The notes beneath the pieces are model-generated. The model was given only the letters and a program-made list of their open reading frames with translations, searched no databases and was not told the DNA's origin. From Phymatolithon calcareum (Eukaryota; Rhodophyta; Florideophyceae; Hapalidiales), in assembly GCA_977006965.1 (NCBI GenBank), contig OZ345363.1, positions 2,418,001 to 2,482,000 of the forward strand: DNA of 64,000 nucleotides. Direction: 5' to 3'. Positions 54,424 to 64,000 of the stretch are shown here, piece after piece (position 1 is the stretch's first letter; each line of letters opens with the position of its first letter). Position numbers and translations under genes: made by a program.

Positions 54424-55321
54424 GTGATCAGGTTCTGGTGTTCTTTTGGATGCTCGGCTGAGTAGTTTCTCGAGACTTAGTCTGGTGATGAATTGGGCGG
54501 GCGCAGATGTCGTGGCGCTTTGGTTGTCGCTGTTGTTTAGTTGCGGGTGTCACCCTTGTATCAGAGCTGCAGAAAAATGACCCCGTCTTAAGCTGGCGTG
54601 AAGCGCCGGAGGAAGGAGAACGGCCATCGATCACAGGGATGGGCAGTCGCTCTATCGCTGTGAGCTGATGTGCTCTGTTCTAGCGGTTTGATCTCTTCGG
54701 CCGTCGAGGCTGTATAAGGATCTGTGAGTGTTGGTCTATCAGTGTCCATTGGGTGGTCTGCTTGGTTGAAAGAATTGAAGTGGTAAGGTGCCGAAAAAAT
54801 TGCGAGCTGCTATACGCGATTGGACACCGCGCTCTGTTGTCTGTCTGCAACATATAAGGGGCTTGCGAAGTGACAAGCAATGCACTTCCGGATGTACACT
54901 TGACCCGCTTGCACCAGCGCTGTCCAAGAACATGTTTACATAAGCCTACATATGAACTGAAGAAGACCAAGAGTGGATTGCCCCTCCAGGTCCTGGTGTC
55001 TAAGCCCTTCTTTATCTAGGAAAAGTGCTACCAACCAGCCTTGAAATAAATTAAGACGTTGGGAGATTTGTCTGGGCACAGTTTCAGAAACGCAAGCATT
55101 ATGATTATCAACACAATCTCACTAGTTGCGCTGCACTTCGAATGCTATAATACAAATCTTCAAATAGATCCTCCACATTCTGAGCTTCCGTCTTCCGCTG
55201 ATATATTTCATAACGCGTCAGCATTTCGTCAATCGACCGCTTCACACACCCGAGCTCATATAGCTCCTTCAGTTCAGCCATCGAAGCGTACTCTTTCCTC
55301 AGATCAAAGTACTTGTCTAAC
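54424..55321. repeat. Near-identical segment shared with 61024-61921
   Basis: The two stretches align with a constant offset of 6,600 bp and only a handful of substitutions. Each covers the intergenic DNA downstream of an APH-like gene and that gene's last 70-odd codons. Confidence 0.85.
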
Positions 55322-56497
55322 CGATCTACGAAGTTGTTAAGGTCAGGAAGAGGAAGGTCGATTGCCGCAGTAGTCCACTCAATTATCGCGAATTCATTAA
55401 TCGGTTCATCACCAACCGCTGCACCGCATATGTTGGAAGAGTGCAAGTCGCCATGTACCACCGTTAGAGGCACCTTGCCTCGCACATAAATGCGGTCAAG
55501 CAACTCATGTACGTCCTTGCAGCACGCATCCACGTCTGCCCATTCTATTCCTCCAGCTGCCTCGCTTTTACAAAAACTTGCCCAATTGTCCTTATTACTC
55601 AGCACTGCTCTTACCTTCTCCAAAGTATCCTCAGGTTTGGCTATAGGAATAACAGCGCTTACGAGCTCGTCCATGTGTTGCAAGCACTTCAACTGCAGCT
55701 GCCCATGCAACACTTGAAATTTCTCAAACTCCGATTGTTCAATGGACGACCCACGGTCTCGCCGCAATCTTCCATCAACATCCATTCCTTTCCTTGTTAA
55801 CGTACAATGGCTTCCTTACCAAGTCAGGACTTATTCTCGACAGCGTCTCCATGGTGCACCCTTCCCTTTCATGACTAGCCTTAAAATAGACCACCCCTTT
55901 GTCTGTTAATAGTTGCAGCATCGCAGAGTCCGAATGTACAATCATTTGGTAGCTTATCGCTCTGACCCCACCCAACTCGTCGAGCGCACCGATAACGACG
56001 TAACCAAGATCTGATAGAACCTGAGATATCATTGTCGTGGTTTCCTTCATCCAACCACGCTTCTCCCATCGTCTAAGCCTAAGTTCATGGCATTCGCCTT
56101 CATCCCTACGCAAATAAGGAATCGCGTGCCGGTCATGAGCATCTGGGAACAGTGAATGAATTGCATTCACAATGGGCTGCCATTCATAATGGTGAGGAAG
56201 CTTCAGTTGGCCTGTTGGCCTGTAGCATTCGAAGAGCACAATAACTGGAGGAAGCCCGTCAAATATTTGGTGAGTGAATGTAGAGTACAGATAGATCAAA
56301 TCGAGGTCTACGTTCAACACCTCCTCGAGTTCCGTCGAAAAAAATCTGCTCATGCTGCCGGCTCTTGGGTAGATTTCTGGGCAAATAATGCGTGGAAAGA
56401 AGAGCTTGGACTCTGCTCTCTGCACCAGCACCTTCGCATCGCATTCATGGAAAACAATTGTCACGCACGGCTGAAGGACATCATCGTTAGGATTCAT
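55108..56497 (-). pseudogene. APH-like kinase copy 1, frameshifted
   Basis: The N-terminal 240 codons (ATG 56497) and the C-terminal part (to 55108) are in different frames. The break lies near 55785, where an A-run in the NKEKEWM codons is one base shorter than in copy 3. The Brenner-type motif HGDLHSSN is intact, but the metal-binding Asp of IIDW is Glu (IIEW), a second likely lesion. Relative to copy 3, about a dozen codons after DLNNFV (FVIQGLGLGKK region) are also missing. Confidence 0.85.
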
Positions 56498-56618
56498 ATC
56501 TGGATTCCAGAATTGTTCGTTTGTTGCGCATTAGACTTCGATATGATCGCGCTCAGAGATTTTGGGTAGGGAATGGCAGTGGACGTGCACCCTGGCGGAA
56601 TTTCGGAATTGAGGGTCT

Positions 56619-56697
56619 CACTGGGGGAGCACGGCAGCCATTTGACCCGAAATTATTTGGTTTATTTGGGCCAAAATGCTGCCGTGCTCCCCCAGTG
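56619..56697. repeat. 79-bp foldback (MITE-like)
   Basis: CACTGGGGGAGCACGGCAGC (56619-56638) is exactly inverted at 56678-56697, and weaker pairing continues inward. It lies just upstream of APH-like copy 1, between units 1 and 2. Confidence 0.85.
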
Positions 56698-56892
56698 CTT
56701 GGTGGTACTGTACAGTACTGTAAATTACCTGTACTGTAGTGTTAGCTAGTGTAGCCCATATCATAACAAGTAGTAGTTTTGCACGGGGTGCCGATTTAGC
56801 GAACTTTTTTCGGTCCATGTCAATAGCGAATTTCTTCATTAAAAACCGGACGAATTGGCCTGTGACACGTATCGGGACGCCCATGGAAAGCG

Positions 56893-57129
56893 TCAACATT
56901 CGATGCGAATCGAATGTGAAGCTAGCTTCGCTGGGCCTTGACGCTCTTGAGCAGAAATACCCATTTGAACAGTTCTCCTAGTGTACGCGCCTGATCCCGA
57001 AGAGGACTGTACAAGGAACAGGCGCGATGCTTGCGGTGCGTACACTTTTGTCGTTGGCGCGGAAGCAAACGTTTCAGGAAGGCTGTGCGTGTGCGTGGAT
57101 GCTAGGCTTCTGTTATCAGCCTCGAACAT
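56893..57129 (-). pseudogene. Conserved segment 3' of APH-like copy 2
   Basis: Frame SLPETFASAPTTKVYAPQAS ... SSSGSGAYTRR matches the segments at 53854-54205 and 60435-60971. The downstream part is frameshifted here. Confidence 0.35.
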
Positions 57130-57744
57130 GATGGGCCGTCCCGAGCGTGTGGCAAGTGTTCAGAGTATGGTTGCTTGCCGACTGGACTCCCGCTGACACG
57201 CTGCTGATATGGTCGTGGTGCACGTTCTTTGAGCTTCTGCTGCTACAGACTCCTTGAAGAGTGCCGTGGGTGTCAGTGGCGCAGGTAAGTTTGGAATGTT
57301 TGTAGTTTGATCAGGTTCTAGTGTTCCTCTGCATGCGAGTCTGAGTAGTTTCTCGAGAGTTAGTCTGCTGATGAATTGGGCGGGCGCAGATGTCATGGCG
57401 ATTTGCTTGTCGCTGCTCTTTAGTTGCGGCTGTCACCCTTGTATTAGAGCTGCAGGAAAATGACCCCATCTTAAGCTGGCGTGAAGCGCCGGGGGAAGGG
57501 GAGCAAGGTGAGCAAGGGGAACGGCCATCGATCACAGGGACGAGCAGTCGCTCTACCGCTGTGAGCTGCTGTGCTCTCTCCTAGCGGGTTGATCTCTTTG
57601 GCTGTCGAGGCTGTATATGTATCTGTCTATTAAGTGAAGCAACAGCAATCGCAGCTCTAGCTTTGCGTGTTTTCAAATCGCGGTTTTGTTTCCAGGAACA
57701 GTACCATCAAAAGCCCCGAAATATGTTTTGGCATTTGAAGGTTT

Positions 57745-59066
57745 TCATGAGACGCTTCTTGAGAAAAATTTTGATGACGGTTCGCAACACTTTCGCGCCA
57801 GTTGTACTCCACGTTGAATATGATTATACAAATTTTGTACAGCTTCCTTCACATCCGGAACTTCCATCTTCCGCCGGACAACTTCAAAATGTCTCAGCAT
57901 TGCGTCCATTCCCGGCTTCCTCGTCAAGAGCTCAAATAGCTCCTTCAGTTCGGCCACAGAGGCGTAATCTTTCCACAATTCAAAGTACTTGCCCGAGACC
58001 TTACCAACGTCCCCCATCACGAAAAATTGCAAGTCTGCGAGAGGAATATCGATTTCCGCCGTAGTCCAGTCAATTACCACGAATTCAGTAATTAGTTCAT
58101 CCCCAGCTGCTGCAACGCATATGTTGTCATCGTCCAAGTCGCTGTGCACCAACGTTAAAGGTACCTTTCCTCGTACATAAATTCGGTCAAGAAACTCATG
58201 CTCGTCCTTGCAGCACGCATCCACGTCCTCCCATGCAATTGCTCCAGCCGCCGCATGTTCACAAAAGCATGTCCAATTGTCCTTATTACTCAGCACTGCC
58301 CTGACCTTCTCCAAAGTAGCCTCAGATTTGGCTACAGATATACCAGCGCTTACGAGCTCGTCCATGCGTTGCAAAGACTTCAACTGCAGCTGCCCATACA
58401 ACATGCAAAGGCTTCCGTACCAAGTCCGGACTTATTCTCGACAGCGCATCCGTGGTGCGCCCTTCCATTTCATGACTAGCTTTAAAATAGACCACCCCTT
58501 TGTCTGTTGATAGCCGCAGCATCGCAGAGTCGGAATGTACAATCATCTGGTAGCTTATAGGCCTAATCCCACCATACTCGTCAAGAGAACCGATAACGAC
58601 ATACCCCAGATCTGACAGAACCTGAGATATCATTGTTGTGGTTTCCTTCATCCAACCACACTTCTCCCATCTATTCATGGCATTCGCCTTCTTCGCGGCG
58701 CAAGCAGAGAACTGCGCGACGGTCGTCCGCATCTGGGAACATTGATTCAGCTGCATTCACAACCGGCAGCCATACAAAATCGTCGGCCAGCTGGCCTGTT
58801 GGACTGTAGCATTCGAAAAGCACGATAACTGGTGGAATCTCTTCAAAAATTTCGTGAGTGAAGGTAGAGTAAAGATACACCAAATCGAGGTCTACGTTCA
58901 ACATCTCCTCGAGTTCCACCGAAAAAAACTTGCACATATCTCCCGCTTGTGGATAGATTTCTGGACAAATAATGCGAGGAAAAGAATGCTTGGACTTTGC
59001 TTTCCGCACCAGAACTTTCGCATCGCATTCATGGAACAGAATTGTCTCGCATGGCTGACGCACCAT
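57745..59066 (-). pseudogene. APH-like kinase copy 2, multiply broken
   Basis: Three frames are required: 59066-58671 (N-terminus), 58756-58322 (middle) and 58404-57745 (C-terminus). The middle-to-C-terminal junction has lost about 35 codons, including the 'LMEDCGKKLG' hinge. The catalytic loop reads HSDLDDDN (Gly of HGD is Ser) and VIDW keeps its Asp. More diverged from copies 1 and 3 than they are from each other. Confidence 0.85.
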
Positions 59067-59319
59067 ATCCGGTTTCGGTTCGTTGAGCGTTCGAATCCGA
59101 CGTGATGGCGCTTAGAAATTTTGGATGGCGGACTGCGGCACAGTGCGCTAAAACTTTGGCGAATAATTCGGAATTGAAGGATTTCATCACCAAACTTTGG
59201 TGGTTCGCATCGCCAGGTGATGTTACCAGCAGTGCCTGGCTTTAAGCTCAATACTGTTCTGCTACCCGAGTATCATAGCTGCTATCCCTCCGTTTTTGGA
59301 ACTGGGAAGGTCGGTGTAA

Positions 59320-60356
59320 GTGAGTGCGGACCTCCGGGCCCATGCCGGTCCCAACCAGAGATCCTCTTCAACGTCTAACACGTGTTAAAGCAACGACAGT
59401 ATTTTGCTGCCAACTCCGCCCATCGTCTCAAATCCCCACCGCCGCGCTCTTATGCAGTCGCAGTGCAGTGCGGCACTGCCAGTGGCCCCCGCCTCCACAA
59501 TCGACCCCGCCCACCGCCCGCTAGGAGTGATTTTCGTCGCTCCGTCTCTGTTGTTTGCCAGTGGCGGTTTTTTGCGTCCCTTTCCTCGCCTGTGGAGACA
59601 TCTTTTTCCCTCTTAGCCCACATTGTTCTGCCATAATCGCGCTTACTACCAGGTAGTTGCCAAGCGTTTCTAACCCGCATTTCAATCCGCGCGCCTTCGT
59701 GGTCTCAACATCGTACTTGTAGATTCAATTAGACTCTTATTTTTTCCGACTGCCTTCTCATTTTGTTGATATGTCCGTCGTAGATGATCGCCTCCTTCGA
59801 CTTTCGCAAAATAATAATAAATGTGGCTTGAACTTTTTCCCTTTCCACTACTTCAACGTTATACAAGGTATTGCTGGCGCGAAGGGGAAGTTAGAGAAGT
59901 CATTGCAAGAACACAGAATCAGAACTGCATGCATAGCACAGTAAAGCCCGGTAAGCGGCAGACGGTTAGCTCCAACGTTTTGTAACCACTACCCACAAAC
60001 GTCGCGGTCCGTCCTTGTGACTCCGGAAACGCCAAGAATACTGCGACGGAGGGGCGGCACTTATCGCTCTGAGTGCGGCAGCGGGCGGGGTCCATTGCGA
60101 TACGTTGGAGAGCAACCACTATCGGGGTCGGACGGTGTGTTTGGCATGCGTCGTCATGCACCATCGGCGGCGTGTGGCAGAGTAGTGGATAGGCGGACGA
60201 TGCAGTATGGTGCGGGCGGCCTTGAGGCATGCCTCGCGAACGGCGTGAGCAGCATTGAATTTTGGTTTCCACGTGTTAAACCGCGAACCGGACCTGTGGT
60301 CGGGACTGGCGTGGGCCGGTAGGCCCGGGAGGTCCGCACGGCGCTGCCATTCAGTC
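59320..60356. mobile_element. MULE-like non-autonomous transposon with 9-bp direct repeats
   Basis: TCGGTGTAA flanks both sides (59311-59319 and 60357-60365). Inside, GTGCGGACCTCC near the left end and GGAGGTCCGCAC near the right are inverted, and similarity continues for about 70 bp (through CACGTGTTAAA). A 9-bp duplication is characteristic of Mutator-like elements. There is no transposase. Confidence 0.65.
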
Positions 60357-60434
60357 TCGGTGTAAATCCAAAAATATCAAACTTTTTAAAGTTAGGCAGG
60401 TTGCAGTGGAGTGCGGTCGGAGCATTAATTTTGA

Positions 60435-60971
60435 TTAATATTTATGAATGCATGGATTGCAACTTCGGTCGTCTTCCAGCGCTTTGCCAGATGAAATGGA
60501 ATGCGCGGCGGATAATTTTTGTCCCCCGAATCTCCCGTTGAAGATATGAAGGTAAATTCTCATTAAGAACGCACACGGGTCCAAAGGATAGTCTGTGATG
60601 CATCTTGAGGCTGTCACAGCTTCCGTGCGTTGCGATCGATAATTGAAAATCGGACGACACGGCCTGTGACACATATCGAGACGCCCATTGACGGCGTCGA
60701 CATTCGATGTGAATCGCATGCGAAGCTGAGCCTTGATGCTCTTGAGTTGAAGTACCCATTTGGACAGTTGCGTAATGTACGCGCCCGATCCCGAAGTGGA
60801 CTCTGCAAGGAACAGGCGTAACGCTTGCGGTGTGTACAGTTTTGTCGTTGGCGCGGAAGCGGACGTTTCAGGAAGGCAGTGCGTGTCGTGTGGATACTGG
60901 GCTTCTGTTATCAGCCTCGAGCATGATGGGCGTTTGCGAGCGAGTTGCAAATGTGCAGAGTATGGTCGCAT
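60435..60971 (-). pseudogene. Conserved segment 3' of APH-like copy 3
   Basis: A 178-codon ORF including LPETSASAPTTKLYTPQALR and RMRFTSNVDAVNGRLDMC, the longest uninterrupted version of this segment. It may be a real hypothetical gene in this unit or an ancient relic; no family recognised. Confidence 0.4.
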
Positions 60972-61023
60972 GCCGACCGGGCTCCCTCTGACGCGCTGCT
61001 GATACGTTTGCGGTGCACGTTGT

Positions 61024-61921
61024 GTGATCAGGTTCTGGTGTTCTTTTGGATGCTCGGCTGAGTAGTTTCTCGAGACTTAGTCTGGTGATGAATTGGGCGG
61101 GCGCAGATGTCGTGGCGCTTTGGTTGTCGCTGTTGTTTAGTTGCGGGTGTCACCCTTGTATCAGAGCTGCAGAAAAATGACCCCGTCTTAAGCTGGCGTG
61201 AAGCGCCGGAGGAAGGAGAACGGCCATCGATCACGGGGATGGACAGTCGCTCTACGTCTGTGAGCTGCTGTGCTCTGTTCTAGCGGTTTGATCTCTTCGG
61301 CCGTCGAGGCTGTATATGGATCTGTGAGTGTTGGTCTATCAATGTCCATTGGGTGGTCTGCTTGGTTGAAAGAATTGAAGTGGTAAGGTGCCGAAAAAAT
61401 TGCGAGCTGCTATACGCGATTGGACACCGCGCTCTGTTGTCTGTCTGCAACATATAAGGGGCTTGCGAAGTGACAAGCAATGCACTTCCGGATGTACACT
61501 TGACCCGCTTGCACCAGCGCTGTCCAAGAACATGTTTACATAAGCCTACATATGAACTGAAGAAGACCAAGAGTGGATTGCCCCTCCAGGTCCTGGTGTC
61601 TAAGCCCTTCGTTATCTAGGAAAAGTGCTACCAACCAGCCTTGAAATAAATTAAGACGTTGGGAGATTTGTCTGGGCACAGTTTCAGAAACGCAAGCATT
61701 ATGATTATCAACACAATCTCACTAGTTGCGCTGCACTTCGAATGCTATAATACAAATCTTCAAATAGATCCTCCACATTCTGAGCTTCCGTCTTCCGCTG
61801 ATATATTTCATAACGCGTCAGCATTTCGTCAATCGACCGCTTCACACACCCGAGCTCATATAGCTCCTTCAGTTCAGCCATCGAAGCGTACTCTTTCCAC
61901 AGATCAAAGTACTTGTCTAAC
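61024..61921. repeat. Near-identical segment shared with 54424-55321
   Basis: Partner of the segment in unit 1. The upstream flank differs by a 79-bp gap between short TTGTGTG words, so one deletion post-dates the duplication. Confidence 0.85.
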
Positions 61922-63120
61922 TTTTTGCCAAGACCAAGACCCTGAATTACAAAGTTCTCAAGGTCAGGAAGAGGAAGGTCGATTGCCGCAGTAGTCCAAT
62001 CAATTATCGTGAATTCATTAATCGGTTCATCGCCAACCGCTGCACCGCATATGTTCCCTGTATGCATGTCGCCATGCAGCACGGTTAGAGGCACTTTGCC
62101 TCGCACATAAATGCGGTCAAGCAACTCATGTACGTCCTTGCAGCACGCATCCACGTCTGCCCATGCAACTCCTCCAGCTGCCTCGTTTTTACAAAAACTT
62201 GCCCAATTGTCCTTATTACTCAGCACTGCTCTTACCTTCTCCAAAGTATCCTCAGGTTTGGCTACAGGAATACCAGCGCTTACGAGCTCGTCCATGTGTT
62301 GCAAACACTTCAACTGCAGCTGCCCATGCAACACTTGAAATTTCTCAAACTCCGTATTGCTCAATGGACGACCCAATTTCTTGCCGCAATCTTCCATCAA
62401 CATCCATTCCTTTTCCTTGTTAACGTACAATGGCTTCCTTACTAAGTCAGGACTTATTCTCGACAGCGCCTCCATGGTGCGCCCTTCCCTTTCATGACTA
62501 GCCTTAAAATAGACCACCCCTTTGCTTGTTAATAGTCGCAGCATCGCAGAGTCCGAATGTACAATCATTTGGTAGCTTATCGGCTTGACCTCATCCCACA
62601 TGTCGAGCGCACCGATAACGACGTAACCAAGATCTGACAGAACCTGAGATATCATCATCGTGGTTTCCTTCATCCAACCTCGCTTCTCCCACCGCCTAAG
62701 CCCAAGTTCATGGCATTCGCCTTCATCCCTGCGCAAATAAGGAATCGCGCGCCGGTCATGAGCATCTGAGAACAATGAATCAGCAGCGTTCACAATGGGT
62801 CGCCATTCAAAATTGTGCGGAAGCTTCAGTTGGCCTGTTGGACTATAGCATTCGAAGAGCACAATAACTGGAGGAAGCCCTTCCAAAATCTGATGAGTGA
62901 AAGTAGAGTACAGATAGACCAAATCGAGGTCTACGTTCAACAACTCCTCGAGTGCCACCGAAAAAAATCTGCACATGCTTCCGGCTTGCGGGTAGACTGG
63001 TGGGCAATTAATGCGTGGGAAAAAAAGATTGGACTCTGCTTTCTGCACCAGAACCTTCGGACCAGATTCATGGAAAACGATTGTCACGCATGGCTGAAGC
63101 TCGTCATCGCTAGACTCCAT
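61708..63120 (-). CDS. APH/choline-kinase-fold phosphotransferase-like protein, intact copy 3 (470 aa)
   Basis: The C-terminal two thirds has the aminoglycoside-phosphotransferase-like kinase fold. The beta-strand lysine is in VVYFKAS (Lys 206), the hinge is LMEDCGKKLG (241-250) and the catalytic loop is LHGDMHTGN (348-356) with Asp 351. The metal-binding Asp is 374 in TIIDW. These match the family pattern HGDxxxxN...IDW. Residues 1-180 are an extra N-terminal region (VTIVFHESGPKVLVQKAES, VIVLFECYSPTGQL), alpha/beta in character and somewhat Nudix-like in opening, which I cannot assign. Small-molecule kinase activity is likely from the residues; substrate unknown. No signal or membrane segment. 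It is the only copy of three with an open frame and complete catalytic residues. Confidence 0.88.
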   Translation of the reverse strand: MESSDDELQPCVTIVFHESGPKVLVQKAESNLFFPRINCPPVYPQAGSMCRFFSVALEELLNVDLDLVYLYSTFTHQILEGLPPVIVLFECYSPTGQLKLPHNFEWRPIVNAADSLFSDAHDRRAIPYLRRDEGECHELGLRRWEKRGWMKETTMMISQVLSDLGYVVIGALDMWDEVKPISYQMIVHSDSAMLRLLTSKGVVYFKASHEREGRTMEALSRISPDLVRKPLYVNKEKEWMLMEDCGKKLGRPLSNTEFEKFQVLHGQLQLKCLQHMDELVSAGIPVAKPEDTLEKVRAVLSNKDNWASFCKNEAAGGVAWADVDACCKDVHELLDRIYVRGKVPLTVLHGDMHTGNICGAAVGDEPINEFTIIDWTTAAIDLPLPDLENFVIQGLGLGKKLDKYFDLWKEYASMAELKELYELGCVKRSIDEMLTRYEIYQRKTEAQNVEDLFEDLYYSIRSAAQLVRLC

Positions 63121-63136
63121 TTCTGAATTCCCGAAT

Positions 63137-63230
63137 TGTTCGTTGCACTTACAACTTCGACGCGATCGCGCTCAGAGACTTTGGATAGGGAACTGCCGCA
63201 CAGTGCGCTTTCACCTTTGTGGGAAATTCG
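63137..63230 (-). promoter_or_regulatory. Conserved upstream block of the APH-like genes
   Basis: A block containing CTTCGACGCGATCGCGCT and GAGACTTTGGATAGGGAACT lies just upstream of the ATG. It recurs upstream of copies 1 (56530-56580) and 2 (59090-59150) with few changes. It is presumably promoter or 5' leader. Confidence 0.45.
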
Positions 63231-63569
63231 TACTTGGAGGTTTCGTTGTTCGCAACGACAGGTGCTAGTGCCTGGACAGCTCCATACAGTAAAAGAGGCC
63301 GGGTCTTGAGCCACGCGGGCGCGGACAAAATTTGTCTTCGTATGATAACTTATTTCGTTATTTGAAGAGCTCGCTTTTCATGCGTGAGAATCTTCGAGGA
63401 AATTCGCTAAATGGCCACTAAAAAGTAGTAAAAGTATGCTAAATAGCCACCCCTAGCCAAACCTACTACTCACCCCTTGCAAAATAAACTACCATACACA
63501 CCCTGGCCAAACCTAATACTCATCCGTTTCTCAGAGCACTGTATGCGACAGTAAAATTTATTGCGTGCG

Positions 63570-64000
63570 CTACTCTCTCTGGTTTAGCTCCTCGTCGCAA
63601 CTATTGATAGCACCTCCGTCATCGAAGGCGATTAGGTTGATGATTATAGACTGAGCCGCTTTGTCGATGTGCTTTCGCTTCGCCTCTACAAGGCTGTGGA
63701 CGTTGCGCCTACCGTGTGTGTGTGAGAAGTGGCCGTCGTGTCCACACGAGGAGCAGTGACGGGCCCTCATTTCGGGCGGCAAGTAAGGCTTCTGACGCTT
63801 GCGGTACGGCTTAGCCACAAGGTCAAACGGCACCAAAGCATCCCGTACTAACTGGTCACCAATGACTGCAAAACACGTGATGTTGACCTCGGCTTCGCAA
63901 CAACCAGTGATTCTTCCACGAGTCGAACGCGATCCGATGCTTAACCAAGCGCCTAGCGGCGTAAAACGCGTGCCTTCTCGATTGATGTGTTGTGGGAGAT
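63570..64000 (-). CDS. C-terminus of a zinc-knuckle-like protein, cut by the window edge
   Basis: The minus-strand frame is open from the edge (codon at 63998) to a stop at 63570, about 143 codons, with no need for the internal TTG. It contains GRITGCCEAEVNITCFAVIG, then a basic linker KPYRKRQKPYLPPEMR. A C-x2-C-x4-H-x4-H knuckle-like motif follows (CSSCGHDGHFSHTH). GC-rich codon use resembles the host genes. It could be a transposase tail (MULE transposases often end with such a knuckle) or a host gene; not decided. Confidence 0.5.
   Translation of the reverse strand, partial: LPQHINREGTRFTPLGAWLSIGSRSTRGRITGCCEAEVNITCFAVIGDQLVRDALVPFDLVAKPYRKRQKPYLPPEMRARHCSSCGHDGHFSHTHGRRNVHSLVEAKRKHIDKAAQSIIINLIAFDDGGAINSCDEELNQRE

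Overview
This window is nuclear DNA of a eukaryote with compact, apparently intronless genes set in a large volume of decayed transposons. The best-anchored host gene is a mitochondrial-type Rieske iron-sulfur protein with an N-terminal presequence, read as one uninterrupted ORF. Intronless genes, chromodomain Ty3 elements, a copia element with a half-tRNA(iMet) primer site and a tyrosine-recombinase retroelement together fit a florideophyte red alga (Chondrus-like). That assignment is inference; no species-diagnostic gene was recognised.

Layout. 1-3.1 kb: minus-strand Ty1/copia element running off the left edge (gag-protease-integrase-start of RT, primer site, probable short LTR). 3.2-4.05 kb: CAGGGG-type MITEs. 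6.06-6.56 kb: a small secreted six-cysteine protein; its paralogue is at 17.0-17.5 kb on the other strand. 8.9-14.3 kb: a decayed LINE interrupted by a piggyBac-like relic and by a poly(A) retroposon, both flanked by direct repeats. 15.0-15.6 and 19.7-20.5 kb: two TA-flanked pogo-like MITEs, each with a younger insertion inside. 21.1-21.4 kb: a tRNA-derived SINE with A box, B box and an 11-bp target duplication. 21.9-29.3 kb: host gene island (small hypothetical protein, two-TM protein, Rieske protein, metzincin metallopeptidase). 29.5-30.5 kb: a non-autonomous DNA transposon filled with about eleven copies of a GCGAAACTTT motif.

31.9-43.3 kb is a nest of one Ty3 chromovirus family. Element B (minus) inserted first with target duplication CAGGG. 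Element A (plus) then inserted into B's 3' LTR with target duplication GAGCT. A further copy entered B's gag and survives as a solo LTR flanked by GGTGC. 43.3-46 kb is an older pol relic that B interrupted. 46.9-49.4 kb is a tyrosine-recombinase (DIRS-like) retroelement whose reverse transcriptase is deleted. 49.6-53.5 kb is an unidentified, heavily broken minus-strand coding block.

53.8-63.2 kb holds three copies of a roughly 2.5-kb unit, each with a minus-strand aminoglycoside-phosphotransferase-like (APH/choline-kinase fold) gene. Copy 3 is intact (470 aa), copy 1 has a one-base frameshift and copy 2 is more decayed. Copies 1 and 3 share about 0.9 kb at near identity with a constant 6,600-bp offset. 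A 1-kb MULE-like element with 9-bp direct repeats lies between copies 2 and 3. The right edge carries the C-terminus of another zinc-knuckle-like gene.

Most of the window is transposon succession, and the nesting gives a readable order of events. The host genes do not form an operon or an evident shared pathway.
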